Shown one piece after another: positions 52,999 through 63,743 of a DNA stretch of 64,000 bases. Origin of the DNA: Heligmosomoides polygyrus polygyrus (Eukaryota; Nematoda; Chromadorea; Rhabditida; Heligmosomidae); NCBI GenBank assembly GCA_947396885.1, contig OX377203.1, forward strand, positions 3,534,001-3,598,000. The letters are read 5' to 3'. A model generated the notes under the pieces. It ran no database searches. It was not told the origin of the DNA and was given only the letters and a program-made list of their open reading frames with translations. The stretch's first letter is position 1; every line of letters starts with the position of its first letter. The translations under genes were made by a program, and so were the position numbers.

Positions 52999-54271
52999 TT
53001 AGGCTGTCGCAAAATTAATCGCCGAAACGGACCGCTTGCTTCAAACTGCTGCAACTCAGCTTAAATACAACTTTATTAATCGAAGTGAATGCCACCAGAA
53101 TCTATACATACCTGCCAACGATAAGTTAATGAATCTATCCCTTTACATAAAAATTGACGTCACACAAATTAACGAAATCGAGGAGGGCACATTCAACATC
53201 ATCGGCCCAACTGTATTAGAAGGTGCTACTCTGACGGAAATGCTTCTGACGCAAATGAGAACCAAGAAATCGGAAAAAGTGGCAGTCAGTGGGGAAGGGG
53301 TGGGGAGAATATGGTGGGTGAGGGAGAACTTCGATACCTGAATGGGTCAATTTTCGACGAGTGATTTGTGGTGTGGCCTTGCGTTGTCCTGCAACAGGAG
53401 CGGCCCCCCCCTCAATTCACCTCTGCCGGCCAAAATGTTTGCAACTTCTCATACGTTTGGTATAAGTCACAGCATTGAGACTCTGCTGTGACTGCTTGAC
53501 CAGGTCGCAAAGAGCTGTCATGGATTACACCTTTACAACACCACCACAAAGTAAGCATAACCTTTAAAGGGTTTAGGAAAGGGTGTTGGAGGAACATCCT
53601 TACCTACCCAGATGAAACCCCGCTTCCTGTTATCGTAAAGGACCCATTTTTCATCTACAGTTATAAGACGGCCTACAAAAGGCTCATTTTTAAAGCGAAC
53701 CAGCAGGTTGGAGCCAGGTCGAAACGTACCAGATGCTGCGTCGTCGGTCAGCTCATGAGGCACCCACTTCGACGTCTTCTTCATCTTGCCGGTTTTCGCC
53801 AAAGGTCTGGCTACCATACTGTGCCAAGATCCTCTGCTACGTACATGTATTCGTCTCCGGATCTACTTCGACGACGCTCCTCAAAACGTCATCGTCAAGC
53901 GACGACCTGCGCCAGCGACCCGGTTTTCCTTCGAGATCAAAATCGCCAGAAGCGAATATTCCGAAGCAGAGCCTCACCGTTCGTTCGCAAGGGAAGTGCG
54001 TCCCAAAAGCGCTGCTAAGGTTACAGGATGCCTATGCACAGCGGAATGTCCCAATTCAAATTCGTAAAGCATGATGACTCGATAGTCGCGTCGGTACATG
54101 ATTCTATGGAGTCCTTGAAAAGGTCGGCTAGAAAAATTGAGCGACTTCCACATATGTTTTTTGAAAGAGCAGAAAAAACCTACCGAACGGTATGTGTGGA
54201 ATGGTTTAGGGTAAAAAAACTTATTTATTTTACATACCTCGAAAACGGAGATTAATTTTGCGACAGCCTGA
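52999..54271 (-). mobile_element. Mariner transposon, full length but dead
   Basis: 1273 bp with ends TTAGGCTGTCGCAAAATTAA and the complement GATTAATTTTGCGACAGCCTG, flanked by TA. The minus strand encodes degraded transposase: GDFDLEGKP, WVPHELTDDA, catalytic VDEKWVLYDN (about 53640-53660), KVMLTLWW, QDNARPH and HPPYSP. Several frameshifts and a damaged third aspartate block make it inactive. It is a different family from its neighbour at 51525. Confidence 0.9.
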
Positions 54272-54273
54272 TA

Positions 54274-55330
54274 GCATACAGTGGCTAAATAGCAATGAAA
54301 TATGCGACCAAGAAGATAATGTGAAGGCTTAGATTGAGATTATCAATGCCGGATCTCCCTAGATAGAGAGCCTTCGGACTCTCTTGTTAGGAGGGATCTC
54401 GGGCCGCTTGTCGTAGGGCCACGTAGCGCTTCCCCTGGTGATGGAAAGGGGAAAGAACCGGGAACCAAGCGTGTCCAGAGACGCAGGTGGTTGCTCCTGC
54501 TGTGTCGAGTCGACGCGTTCCTTGTGCGTGGGAGCGGCATGTTCATGCACAGTGTGCGTGGATGTGTCCGTGACTGTGCGGATTGTAACTGTGTCGGCTC
54601 GGCCAAAGCTTGCACTCGGTAGACTGGAAGTACATCGTAAGGCGATTCGAGGCCGCCTCAAAAGTCTCGCCCCGTCCCTTCGGGCAGTCTGGCTGGCTGC
54701 CCGGAGTTCTTCACCCACCCAGTATACGTTTGCGTCTGATCCCCTGCTCCATTTCTCAGCAAAATACGTGTCGACGGCAACGACTATGAAGGATTCGGCC
54801 GGGAGTGGGCGTGGGGCAATGATTCTCAATTTCACCGTCTACGGTGGCCTTCGGGAATTTCTCACGATTTACGATTCACGACATTTTGGCACATGCATGG
54901 AACAGCTGATCCAGCCGTGTGTTCTGCTCTGCTGTGTCTGACTTCTCCGTCCATCCGTCCGTCTGTTCGTCCGATGGTGTCTCGAAGATGGCTTTACGTC
55001 TCGTCTCCATCAGAACTCTGGGTTAACCATTAGAGGTGGGCTCACATGAATATTTTGGCCAGCGGACAAATTTAACTACAAGCGGACGATGCCGATGAGC
55101 CAGGCAATATCGAACGATATTATCGATTTTTTTACAAGTGCACACATGGTAGCCGATAGACAAGGTCTGCATCAGAAAAACAATCAATATCTCCAAAAAT
55201 CAATATTGCCAGTTACTGAGGCGCAACGCCAGTCAGTAGTCAGAAAGGCCTTTAGGCCGGCTGAATTCTTGTTCTTGATCTACCCGGACAGGGCAAAGCA
55301 CAGGAGAATGGCGTGTGATTCGATTTTTCA
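54274..55330. other. No gene recognised; GC-rich block
   Basis: 54400-54960 is GC-rich with long overlapping frames on both strands (158 codons minus, 167 plus), a pattern typical of composition, not of a gene. No motif or splice structure supports coding. Confidence 0.4.
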
Positions 55331-55532
55331 GTCCTAGTCGCGAATGTGGGCAGCACTGGGAGGTGAGAATGCGCCAATCAATCAAACCTCATCGGATAGG
55401 CGTCCTATTTCTATAGAGAGGATGCGTACGGTTCTTACAAGGTTAGACTGGCCCGTGTTCGGCCGGTAACCTGATTGGTTTTGATCGGCGCACTCCCATT
55501 TACTAGTGCTGTCCATATTCGCGACTTGTACC
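55331..55532. mobile_element. Family B MITE
   Basis: GTCCTAGTCGCGAATGTGGG faces CCATATTCGCGACTTGTACC; GCGCCAATCAATCA and CTGATTGGTTTTGATCGGCG are inside. Confidence 0.75.
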
Positions 55533-55589
55533 TAAGATTCTTATCATTTGACTAATGCGATGTGTTTATGATGGCGCCAACGTCCTGAG

Positions 55590-56040
55590 AAGCACAGAAC
55601 AGCAGCCGAAACAGACGCAGTAGAATAACACGTCATAAGCAGCGCTTACACTACATAAACTCTGTGATGTAGATGCTGGACGAGTGCACGGCGCAATCTC
55701 TCCTTGTGGCATGGAAAATGGAAAACTCTGGGGAAATTCTTTGCTTCTCAGCATCCTGTTAGTTCAAAGGATAGGGAAATTTTTGGCCCATTCAAACAGT
55801 TTAGCCACCTCTCTTTGGGACACTCTGCAAAGATGGATTTGTGCTATGAATTTTTCAAAAATGAAAAATTTTACCTTCTCTATAGTGTGTCATTTGCGCT
55901 TCAGATACGCCTCCGTCGGTTCGAAAAGCGTCCAATTTAATGTGGAGCCTTTCATTTTATTCTGGATATTTTTTGATTTGAAGCCGGATACTTTAAGGAT
56001 AAGAGGGGTATTCTATTCCCCTGTATACTTAATCTGAAGA
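55590..56040. repeat. Family C fragment, diverged
   Basis: GACGAGTGCACGGCGCAATC in the centre and GAAAAGCGTCCAATTTAATG further on are family C landmarks. Apparent 78-117 codon frames here are chance. Confidence 0.5.
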
Positions 56041-56137
56041 TTAAACAGATTAAACAGAAATCGTTTAGTTAAGTCACAATTATATTTTTTCCAGAAATTT
56101 TCTATTAAAAATTCGTCTTCTAGAAGCGATAATTATA

Positions 56138-57057
56138 CAGGGTGCGCCAAAATTATGGCGACAGCACATGCGCAAACAAGTTGACCTCCTATTCGCAGCG
56201 CCTGCTTTTTTCCATGCTTTTATTGTTTTTACTGCGTCAATATTTTTATGCTTATCTGAATCAAGCATAAAAATAAATAGCTTTTCAACATGTCGAAACG
56301 TTCTTGCCACCGTGCTTCAACCATTGGACTTTACCGTCAAGGCTTTTTGGCGCGCGATATTCACCAGCGTCTTGGAGTTCGTCATAGTGTTCTATATAGA
56401 TTCATCAAACGCTTCGAAGACTTGGGAACCCAGGATGATAGATCCGGAAGAGGAAGACACGTATCAGTGACAACTATGGAAGACATCAGGAGGATACGTG
56501 GACGAATTCACAGGAACTCGGTCCACCGGATGTCGCCAGAAATGGAGATCAAGGAGAAATATTGGGCCTTCTGAAGGAAGGCCACCTACCCTGGGCTAGT
56601 GCTCACTTCGGAAACCGCTCCTGGACCTTCCAACAGGACAGATCTCCAGCTCGAAGAGCGAGAATGATGCAGGACTGGTGCAAAAGGAACTTTTCGGACT
56701 TCATCAGCTTCCACGAGTGGCTAGCCAACACTCCAGATTTGAATCAGATGGACTACACCTTCTGCGCAGTTCTGGAAGCCAAAGCTTGCCAGAAACCTCA
56801 CGGCGGCTCTATGGATTCATTGAAGGAAGCTCTCCAGAAGGCGTGAGATGAGCTCGACGAGCGCCATGCTTGCGTGCCGCCGTCGATGCTTTCCCGAAGC
56901 GTCTCGAAGCCTGTATCGACGCCGATGGAGATGTATTCGAATCTCAAAGTTGTGTATAGTTCGCGGTGGTCTAATAAACGTTATCGCTTCGTTGGTTTCT
57001 CGAAAGTCCTGTTTTTTCGCTTTGGGCGATTCAAATACCTTGTCTTGGCGCACCCTG
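56138..57057 (+). mobile_element. Tc1/mariner-type element with internal deletion
   Basis: Ends CAGGGTGCGCCAA and TTGGCGCACCCTG, flanked by TA. The transposase begins MSKRSCHRASTIGLYRQGF (56290) with the helix-turn-helix RDIHQRLGVRHSVLYRFIKR and RSGRGR linker. It then jumps from RMSPEMEIK directly to LPWASAHFGNRSWTFQQD and HEWLANTPDLNQMDY (second and third catalytic regions). The segment with the first catalytic aspartate is missing, so this is a deletion derivative. C-terminal coding continues past 56846 to CIDADGD-like sequence in a shifted frame. Confidence 0.9.
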
Positions 57058-57059
57058 TA

Positions 57060-57136
57060 TTTTTTCCAGAAATTTTCTATTAAAAATTCATGTTGCAGAT
57101 GAATTTTTAATAGAAAATTTCTGGAAAAAAGTACAG
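57060..57136. repeat. Small perfect-arm hairpin abutting the Tc1-like element
   Basis: TTTTTTCCAGAAATTTTCTA with TTAAAAATTCAT is followed by its reverse complement. A third, direct copy of the arm (TTTTTTCCAGAAATTTTC) lies just left of the transposon at 56086, suggesting the element landed inside or beside this repeat. Confidence 0.75.
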
Positions 57137-57835
57137 AGTGCAATGAGGAAGAAATGTCTACACTACTATGTTTCGAAAGACCTAAAGTTCTTATCGCTTG
57201 ACTTCTAGAAATTTATTTAGGTTTATACCAAGGTGCTGGAAAGCAGGGAATTTGGTAGTGTATTATGTAGAGAGACTGTTCTTTCGTCCTATACATCGCG
57301 TTTTATATTGAATTGAAGATGTAAATGCTTCTCATTTATTTATTTAATTATTTATTATTGCACTTGTTTTAGCTTTACAAGAAAAGACATAATGAGAGAA
57401 GAACAAAACAAACAACACTTTAACTTATGTTTGTTTATTTATATGCGTATAAGTCTACACACTGCAGAAGCAATCAAAATAGAGTAAGCACGCCACAATT
57501 TTCCGCTGTGTGACGTCAGGCGAACAGCATTTACTCCGTCATTCAAGCGGACATTACCATGTTCTGGACGAGTGAAGTGATGTGAAGTGATCCAACACCA
57601 AATAGTACTGCCACGCGGAATTTAGATTGTGGAGAGGCCACCCGATTTTGGCAGGCCATAACTCGCTCACTAATTTCATTTTGCAATTTTGACACCCATA
57701 TTCGTAATCAGCATTCCGAGCTCTTTCTAATGATGCTGGTCTCAACTTGAAGTTCCATGCGAGTTCGCAACTCTTCCCTAGTTAGTGCTTCAGCCTTTCA
57801 CAGCAGAATTTGAATGCCTGGCGTATCCCGCTGGG
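57137..57835. other. No gene recognised
   Basis: AT-rich DNA with TTATTTATTTAATTATTTATT near 57340 and no supportable coding exon. Confidence 0.45.
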
Positions 57836-58360
57836 TTTCAACGACGACGACGACGACGACAACGACAACGACGAACCCTATGTAGAGACGGCTGCCGAAT
57901 GAGCCGTGCGTTTGTTTGAATCGATGGCATAAATCGGCGAATGCATCTGAATAAACCGTCCCGGAATGGAAGCTGATGAGCCGGCGACCCGGCCCGGTCG
58001 CCTCGTTGTTGAACCCGGTCCGTGTGCGGGTGTGTGGGTGGTCGTCGCGTGTCGCACGGGTGGTCGTCGATCGTCGTCTCCCCCCATTGATTCCGGTGTC
58101 CTCGTGGCCGTCCACGGCCGTTCATCAGCGACGACGACGACGACGGGCTTTCCCGCTTTCGCGCCCGATTCGAACTCTCTCCTGATTCTTCGTCGCCTTT
58201 TTCTTCCTCTTGCAGCCGCTTGCCTCAGCTCTTCTGTTGGATTCGGTCGCTTGGTCTTGCTCCCAGTGTTCGTGTTGTCGCCGAGCTATTGGTAGATGGG
58301 GTTGTAGATGGCGCAGCGGACTAGCGGCGCCACCATATCGTCTCGGTGGTAAGTAAGTAA
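57836..58360 (+). other. GC-rich block with trinucleotide runs and a strong donor-like site
   Basis: GAC/AAC runs at 57840-57872 and 58127-58145. The block ends CGTCTCGGTGGTAAGTAAGT near 58350, a strong donor-like sequence, so it could hold the 5' exon of a gene truncated by the fold-back element that begins at 58434. The 109-codon frame 57966-58295 has no recognisable motif. Confidence 0.3.
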
Positions 58361-58433
58361 GCTGATCACGACGGCGACTGCGTTTCTTTTTGCGGGTGCT
58401 TTTTTCTCAACGCTTACTCACCTACATATTACA

Positions 58434-60638
58434 TTAGGTTGTCCCATAAGCTCCCGCCGTTTTTTTTTCAACGATTCATTGCGGATTTCGCTGGCGGAGC
58501 ATGTACTGCATTTCTTTTTCTATCCTGAATTTTGTCAATTTTTAGGTCGTTAAAGTGAAAAGTGAAAAGTGGCCATGGTTCAGTCCCGATGGGGGGCCAC
58601 TCCATAATCGCTTGCAAATAACAGTTTAGCCATAAACACATGTAACACATACACCTGCGAACTCACCTGATCCCCTGGAAATCATCGATCCTAACCTGAA
58701 ATTTAAAAAAAAAATCGCTACGAAACAGACGACGAAAAGCGAACAACGCGAACAACATGCAACAAAATAAAAAGGCCGTCGGGTGATGCGTACTGCCCGC
58801 AGGCGTCACTCTATGTGTTTACACACGTTGACTGAGTCGACACGCACGCATTTGGTGTGCGGGAATTTCAAAACGTGGATTATGTGCGGAGCCGCTGGAC
58901 CCTCTTCATGTTTTTGCAACTAATTTTTTTGTTCAATATTCCAGCGATGGGACCCGCCATTTCTTTGGAGAGGGCATCAGATAAGCTCGTTTATATGTTA
59001 TGCTGCGCGTGTTTTTCCTCAATTAGGTGTGCTTTACGAGCGATTATGGGGTGGCTCCCCCCCCCCCTCATTGGGATTGAACCGTGGCCATCGTCGACAG
59101 TTGCTTCTTTCCGCTTAGGTTTGGAATTTTCCGCGCAGTTTTTTTATAGCATTTGGAAGACAATGTTCTGTACTACAAGAATACGTGTTGGTCCTATTTT
59201 TTCACTTGTCCTTTATTGATTTTTAGGTCATCAAATTGGGACGTTCGAAAGAGATTTATTTTTACCGACAACTTCTGCTCTGTGGTAGGAGTTTTTTGCT
59301 TGGTGTTATATGTCGATCGGAAGAGAATGTCTTGCTCAATAAGAATTCGTGTCGCGTGTATTGGCTCATGCTGATTTCTGTCGAATATCAACAAAATGCC
59401 AAGAAGAGAAAAATCACCTTCACCATCAACTCCTTCGGTTTTTTAAGTCTGTCTTGCTCAGTTTTATATGACATTCGAAAGTGCATGTCTTGCTCTACCA
59501 AAATATATGATCTGTTCTTCGGCCATTAAAATTTTTGCTATTTTTCGGGTCAACGAAATGGAGTAGTGCCAGGTCGACAAGGATGAGCACTTCTGGCACC
59601 CTCTTCTTTCTTCTCTTTGCTTTCAGCCAGGGTTCTAGTGCTGCTAAGGTTGCCAGAGAGACGATGCTTCATGTTGACATACAAACACCATATTTCAACG
59701 CCAGTAACAATTCTAAGCAAAACTCGTTCAATATGTCCGTGTGACAAATGATGACGGACAAGCAGGCCGTCAGGCATCATTCATCACACGGACATATTGA
59801 ACGATTTTTGCTTAGAATTGTTACTGGCGTTGTAAAATGGTGTTTGTATGTCAACATGAAGCGCTGTCACTTTGACAACCTTGGCAGCACTAGAACCCTG
59901 GTTGAAAGCAAAGAGAAAGAAGAAGGTGCCAGAAGTCCTCATCCTTGTCGACCTGGCACTACATTTTTTGTTGGCCTGAAAATTAGCAAAAATTTACATG
60001 GCCGAATAACAAATTACATATTCTGCTAGAAGAAGACATGCACTTTCGAGTGTCGTATAAAACTGAGCAAGACAGACTGAACAAGGAGAAGGAGTTGCTG
60101 GTGAAGATGATTTTTCTTTTTTTGGCATTTTGTTCATATTCGACAGAAATCAGCATGAACCAATGAACTCGACACAAATTCTTACTGAGCAAGACACCCT
60201 CTTCCGAACGACATATAACACCGAGCAAAACGGTCCTACCACAGAGCAGGAGCTGTCGGTAAAAATTCGGACGGAAAACTCGGACGTCCCAATTTGATCA
60301 CCTAAAAATCAATAAAGGACAAATGAGCAGATAGAACCAACGCACATTCTTGTAGTACTGGACATTGCCTTTCAAATGCTATAAAAAGCTGCGCAAAAAA
60401 TTACAAACCTAAGCGGAGAGAGCAAGTGCGCAGATGGTCACTTTTTCACATTTTCACTTTTCACTTTAACGACCTAAAAATTGACAAAATTCATGATGAA
60501 GAAAGAAATGCAATAGACGCTCTGATAGAGCAAATCATCCTCTTTCGAACGCTGTGTAGCGCTATGCAAGAGACCGTCGGCGAAATCCGCAATGAATCGT
60601 TGAAAAAAAAACGGCGGGGACTTATGGGACAACCTAAT
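58434..60638. mobile_element. Fold-back element F5 (~2.2 kb, mariner-like ends)
   Basis: Ends TTAGGTTGTCCCATAAGCTC and, on the complement, TTAGGTTGTCCCATAAGTCC; TA follows on the right and CA on the left. The arms pair from the tips to a turn near 59764 (CGTTCAATATGTCCGTGTGA against its complement). The right arm is ~855 bp; the left is ~1310 bp because of a hairpin-forming insertion at about 58568-59092. Mariner-type termini with no transposase suggest mobilisation by a mariner enzyme. Confidence 0.9.
58568..59092. mobile_element. Hairpin-forming insertion in the left arm of F5
   Basis: GTGGCCATGGTTCAGTCCCG at the left faces GGGATTGAACCGTGGCCAT at the right; GGCCACTCCATAATCGC faces GCGATTATGGGGTGGC. 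The right arm of F5 lacks this segment. A related element lies at 61100-61527. Confidence 0.75.
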
Positions 60639-60719
60639 AGATTGATTGGCGGTAATTGTTGCTACTTTATCCTTTCTAGCCACAGTTTCAGTAATTATAC
60701 AATTTCTACGTCAATTCGG

Positions 60720-60870
60720 ACGATTCTTAAATCAAACTGGACACTATTCTAGGCAAACTTGACGGTTTCGGAATTAAACTGAGTCATACAAATCAAAGTG
60801 AGTCAAGATTAAACTATGGACTCTCCAAAAAAGTTACAGTATTTTTCGTTTAAGAAAAATAATAAAAAAT
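60720..60870. repeat. Family C fragment
   Basis: AAATCAAACTGGACACTATTC, AAACTATGGACTCTCC and TTCGTTTAAGAAAAATAAT are family C landmarks, followed by an AAATAAAATAAAATAAAAT run (60871-60903). Confidence 0.6.
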
Positions 60871-61099
60871 AATAAATCAATAAAATAAAATAAAATAAAA
60901 TAAATAGATGTGCTTCTGAGGAATTGTATCGAACGCGTGATCGAACGAATCGAAAATCGAAAGGCTGAATATTCGAATAAACGAAAAATGGGGCCTTTCG
61001 ATTCTTTGAATGAGGTTCTGTGGTTAAGGATTTGAAGTTTATTCGACATTCGAATAAGAATAATCGGTCCGACTCCAGTAAGGGGGCCACCCTATACAC

Positions 61100-61527
61100 G
61101 CAGGTGCAATCCCAAATGGGGGGGGCATCTTATAACCTTATGAGCTCTTCCCCTCGCCTCTGTCGGCGAGTCCATCCTCACCCCCAACTTCAGAGTTCCC
61201 TAGGAAGCTCCAACGGTAAAAAAGAACAGAAGAAAAGAAAAGCAAACAATAGTAAAAAGCAAAAATATGCACCATGCGTTTCCGGATCACCTCTACGTAT
61301 CGCCCACGGTGAATCAGTCGACGCTCACGCATACGGTAGCGCGGGAGTTTAAACGGGGATTAGCCGCTGGAGCGTTTTCATGTCTTTATAACTAATTTTT
61401 TTCAATATTTCGGCGACGTGACCCCTCTGTTTTCACGGGAGGGCATCAGGTAAGCACTTTTACATGTTATATTGTATGCAAGTGACCATTGAGTGCCTCC
61501 CCCGCCTTGCGATTGCACCACATTCTG
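61100..61527. mobile_element. Relative of the F5 insertion
   Basis: AGGTGCAATCCCAAATGGGG at the left faces CCGCCTTGCGATTGCACC at the right. The inside (TAACTAATTTTTTTCAATAT, GAGGGCATCAGGTAAGC) matches 58915-58985. It is an independent copy of the hairpin inserted in F5. Confidence 0.65.
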
Positions 61528-62029
61528 TTACGACGATGTTTTGTTACGACCAAAACTCTAGCCCCTGATAGGACTCGAAGCCGCATAGTTGAATGTAGAT
61601 GCTTCCTTCTAGAACGGACGACGTGTTGTGAAATTTTAAAAGTCGTTGCTAAATTTGATGGTCCCGAATGCGTTGCCAGTTCAGCCATGCGAACACTCGA
61701 TGCGCGACGTCCATCATTTGTTCCGCCCCGATGCAACAGCAGTCGTTACTGGGTGCGTTTCATGAATATCAGATGCATGAGGGTTCAACGATGCGATGGT
61801 TCATTTCGAAAGTGAACTTGAACGGCTGAAGGCATGTGTGGACGAAGAGCAGCTTCTTCTGCAAGGCGAGGTCACGGGTCGAAGAGTTGCTAATTAATCT
61901 AAGCCTTACCTCCACCAGGCCTTACCAATCGTTATATTGATGAAGGGTACAGCTCGAGTCGTTTGTTTTCGGTGAGATCTATCGGTCTGGCCAATTGTTC
62001 TTCTTCTTCGTTCGTTCTTCACCGATCTA
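61528..62029. other. No gene recognised
   Basis: Overlapping frames of 89-108 codons on opposite strands (61467-61815) without motifs; no repeat family was identified. Confidence 0.4.
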
Positions 62030-62684
62030 TTAGGTTGATCGAAAACTCTCGCAATACTTTACCTCCTACAGTATTGATCTTGTGTGGTGACGTCACAGTA
62101 CATCAGTTCGAATACAGCAACAATGTCAACGACAAGCAGCAGTATCTTCCGACCTATCGTCTACTACGAATGTCTGCAAGGCCATTCCGCAAGGAGTGCA
62201 GCCTCCAACGTCTGCGCTGCATTCAGGGAGGAAGTCATTCACTATTCCACAGTGGCCCGTCGGTATCAGCGCTTTAGGGCTGGAGATATCTCGCTCGAAG
62301 GTTGACCTCGTTCCGGACGCCCCTTTGTTGTGGAAGAAGACAGCTTGCGCGAAGCCTTCGAGGTGAAGCCAAACTCGACCACTCGCGAGTTGGCGGCGAC
62401 ACTTGGATATACGCAAACTACCGTCGTGAGGCAGCTGAAGATCCTTGGGTACCGCAAACTTCTGTCGTCTTGGGTACCGCATGAGCTGCAGGACTCTGAC
62501 AAGACATGCCGAATCAGTGCTGCCGAGTTGCTGCTTCTTCGCCCGCACAGAAAGGACTTTCCGAAGGACATTGTTACTGGTGATGAAAGCTGGGTTCTTT
62601 ATTTTAACCACACCCGCAAGAGCCAATGGCTCCCACGTGGAGAACCGGCTCCAAGACAACGGAAACATGAACACCACGAAAAGG

Positions 62685-63220
62685 TTCGGATCTATCCTAG
62701 TCCGGGGGGCCAAATAACTAAAAAGTAGGCAACAAAATTAATTGAAACTTGAAGAAAAGCGGCTCCTAGAGAGCGAGCTGGATCCTAAAAGAAACCAAAA
62801 ACGAACGAACAAACGAAAAAATTAAAAATCGCCGCTCTTTGTCCGCCGAGGCGGTCTACAACCGCCTCGGCGGACAAAGAGCGACGGAATGGAGGCATAC
62901 CGCGTGTTAGTCCCCGGCTGACATGTCATAACTAGCACTTGACATGATGGGGAATGCGTATGAAGCCGCATCCCGCGTGCTGACCGCCGTCTGACATGTT
63001 AAAACCAGGATCTAACATGATGAGGAGGGCACATAACTTGCCTGTTTACAACCGCAGGAAACGTAACTTTTTCTTTTTTTTTTTCTTCATGACTTTTCTT
63101 GTTTAGGTCTCATGTTGTTTTGTAGGAGCCGCTCGGTAAGTATCAAGTGGATTTGTTACATATAATACTTTTGACTTATGTGGTCCTCCCCCCCTCCCCC
63201 CGGACTAGGATAGATCCGAA
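62685..63220. mobile_element. Palindromic element inserted in the mariner
   Basis: Flanked by or ending in an inverted repeat: TTCGGATCTATCCTAGTCCG with a G-run (62685-62709) and its complement (63196-63220). Inner inverted pairs are GCGGCTCCTA (62760) against TAGGAGCCGCT (63125), plus a perfect hairpin at 62833. Between 62886 and 63050 a ~72-bp unit (CCGCGTG, CTGACATGT, TGACATGAT) occurs twice in direct orientation. Exact target duplication is not clear because the site itself is palindromic. Confidence 0.75.
62833..62883. repeat. Perfect 23-bp-stem hairpin
   Basis: CGCTCTTTGTCCGCCGAGGC-GGT, a 5-base loop CTACA, then its exact complement. It is GC-rich and would be a very stable cruciform or RNA hairpin in the middle of the insertion. 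Confidence 0.95.
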
Positions 63221-63743
63221 GGTTCTTCTGTGTTGCTGGTGGGACTCAGAAGGCATGCTTTACTGGGAGTTGCTGGATAGTAAGACCATAATAACAGCAT
63301 CTGTCTACGCCACCCAGCTTCAGAGCTTGGCCGACGTCGTGCGCCGAAAACGTCCAGAACGGGAAAATGTCCACCTGCTGCACGACGACACGCGTCCTCA
63401 TGTCGCAGAAGTGAGTCGCGAGAAAATCCAGGAGTTAGGCTGGGAAGTTCTGCCCCATCCACCGTACTCTCCAGACTTCGCTCCTTCTGACTACCACCTG
63501 CTCAGAGCTCTGAAGCAGCATCTTCGAGGTAGAGAGTTCGATGATCGATGTCAACTGGAAATGGAGGTTTCTGAATTCCTCTCCTCACAGCCCTCGGAAT
63601 TCTGGCGGAAAGGAATTGAAAGATGGGACAGGATCTTAGACTTGGATGGGGAATATAGGGACTGAGTTTTTGTGTATTGTATTATATTGTATTGTATTGT
63701 AATATTGTTCTGCTAGTGTTGCAAGACTTTTCGATCAACCCAA

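Larger units (their letters stand above)
62030..63743 (+). mobile_element. Mariner transposon split by a palindromic insertion
   Basis: Ends TTAGGTTGATCGAAAACTCT and complement TTGGGTTGATCGAAAAGTCT, flanked by TA. The transposase reads: N-terminal region from 62084 (a stop after FRAGDISLEG), SGRPFVVEEDSLREAF, TTRELAATLGYTQTTVVRQL, WVPHELQDSD and catalytic VTGDESWVLYFN. It is then interrupted at about 62690 and resumes near 63213 with DPKVLLCCWWDSEG, HDDTRPHVAEV and HPPYSPDFAPSD. The 34-residue spacing between the last two aspartates identifies it as D,D34D. Frameshift, stop and insertion make it dead. Confidence 0.93.

Noticed and set aside
54359..54941. Overlapping 158- and 167-codon frames on opposite strands
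   Set aside because: Long frames on both strands of GC-rich DNA are expected by chance. No motif, start context or splice pattern favours either.
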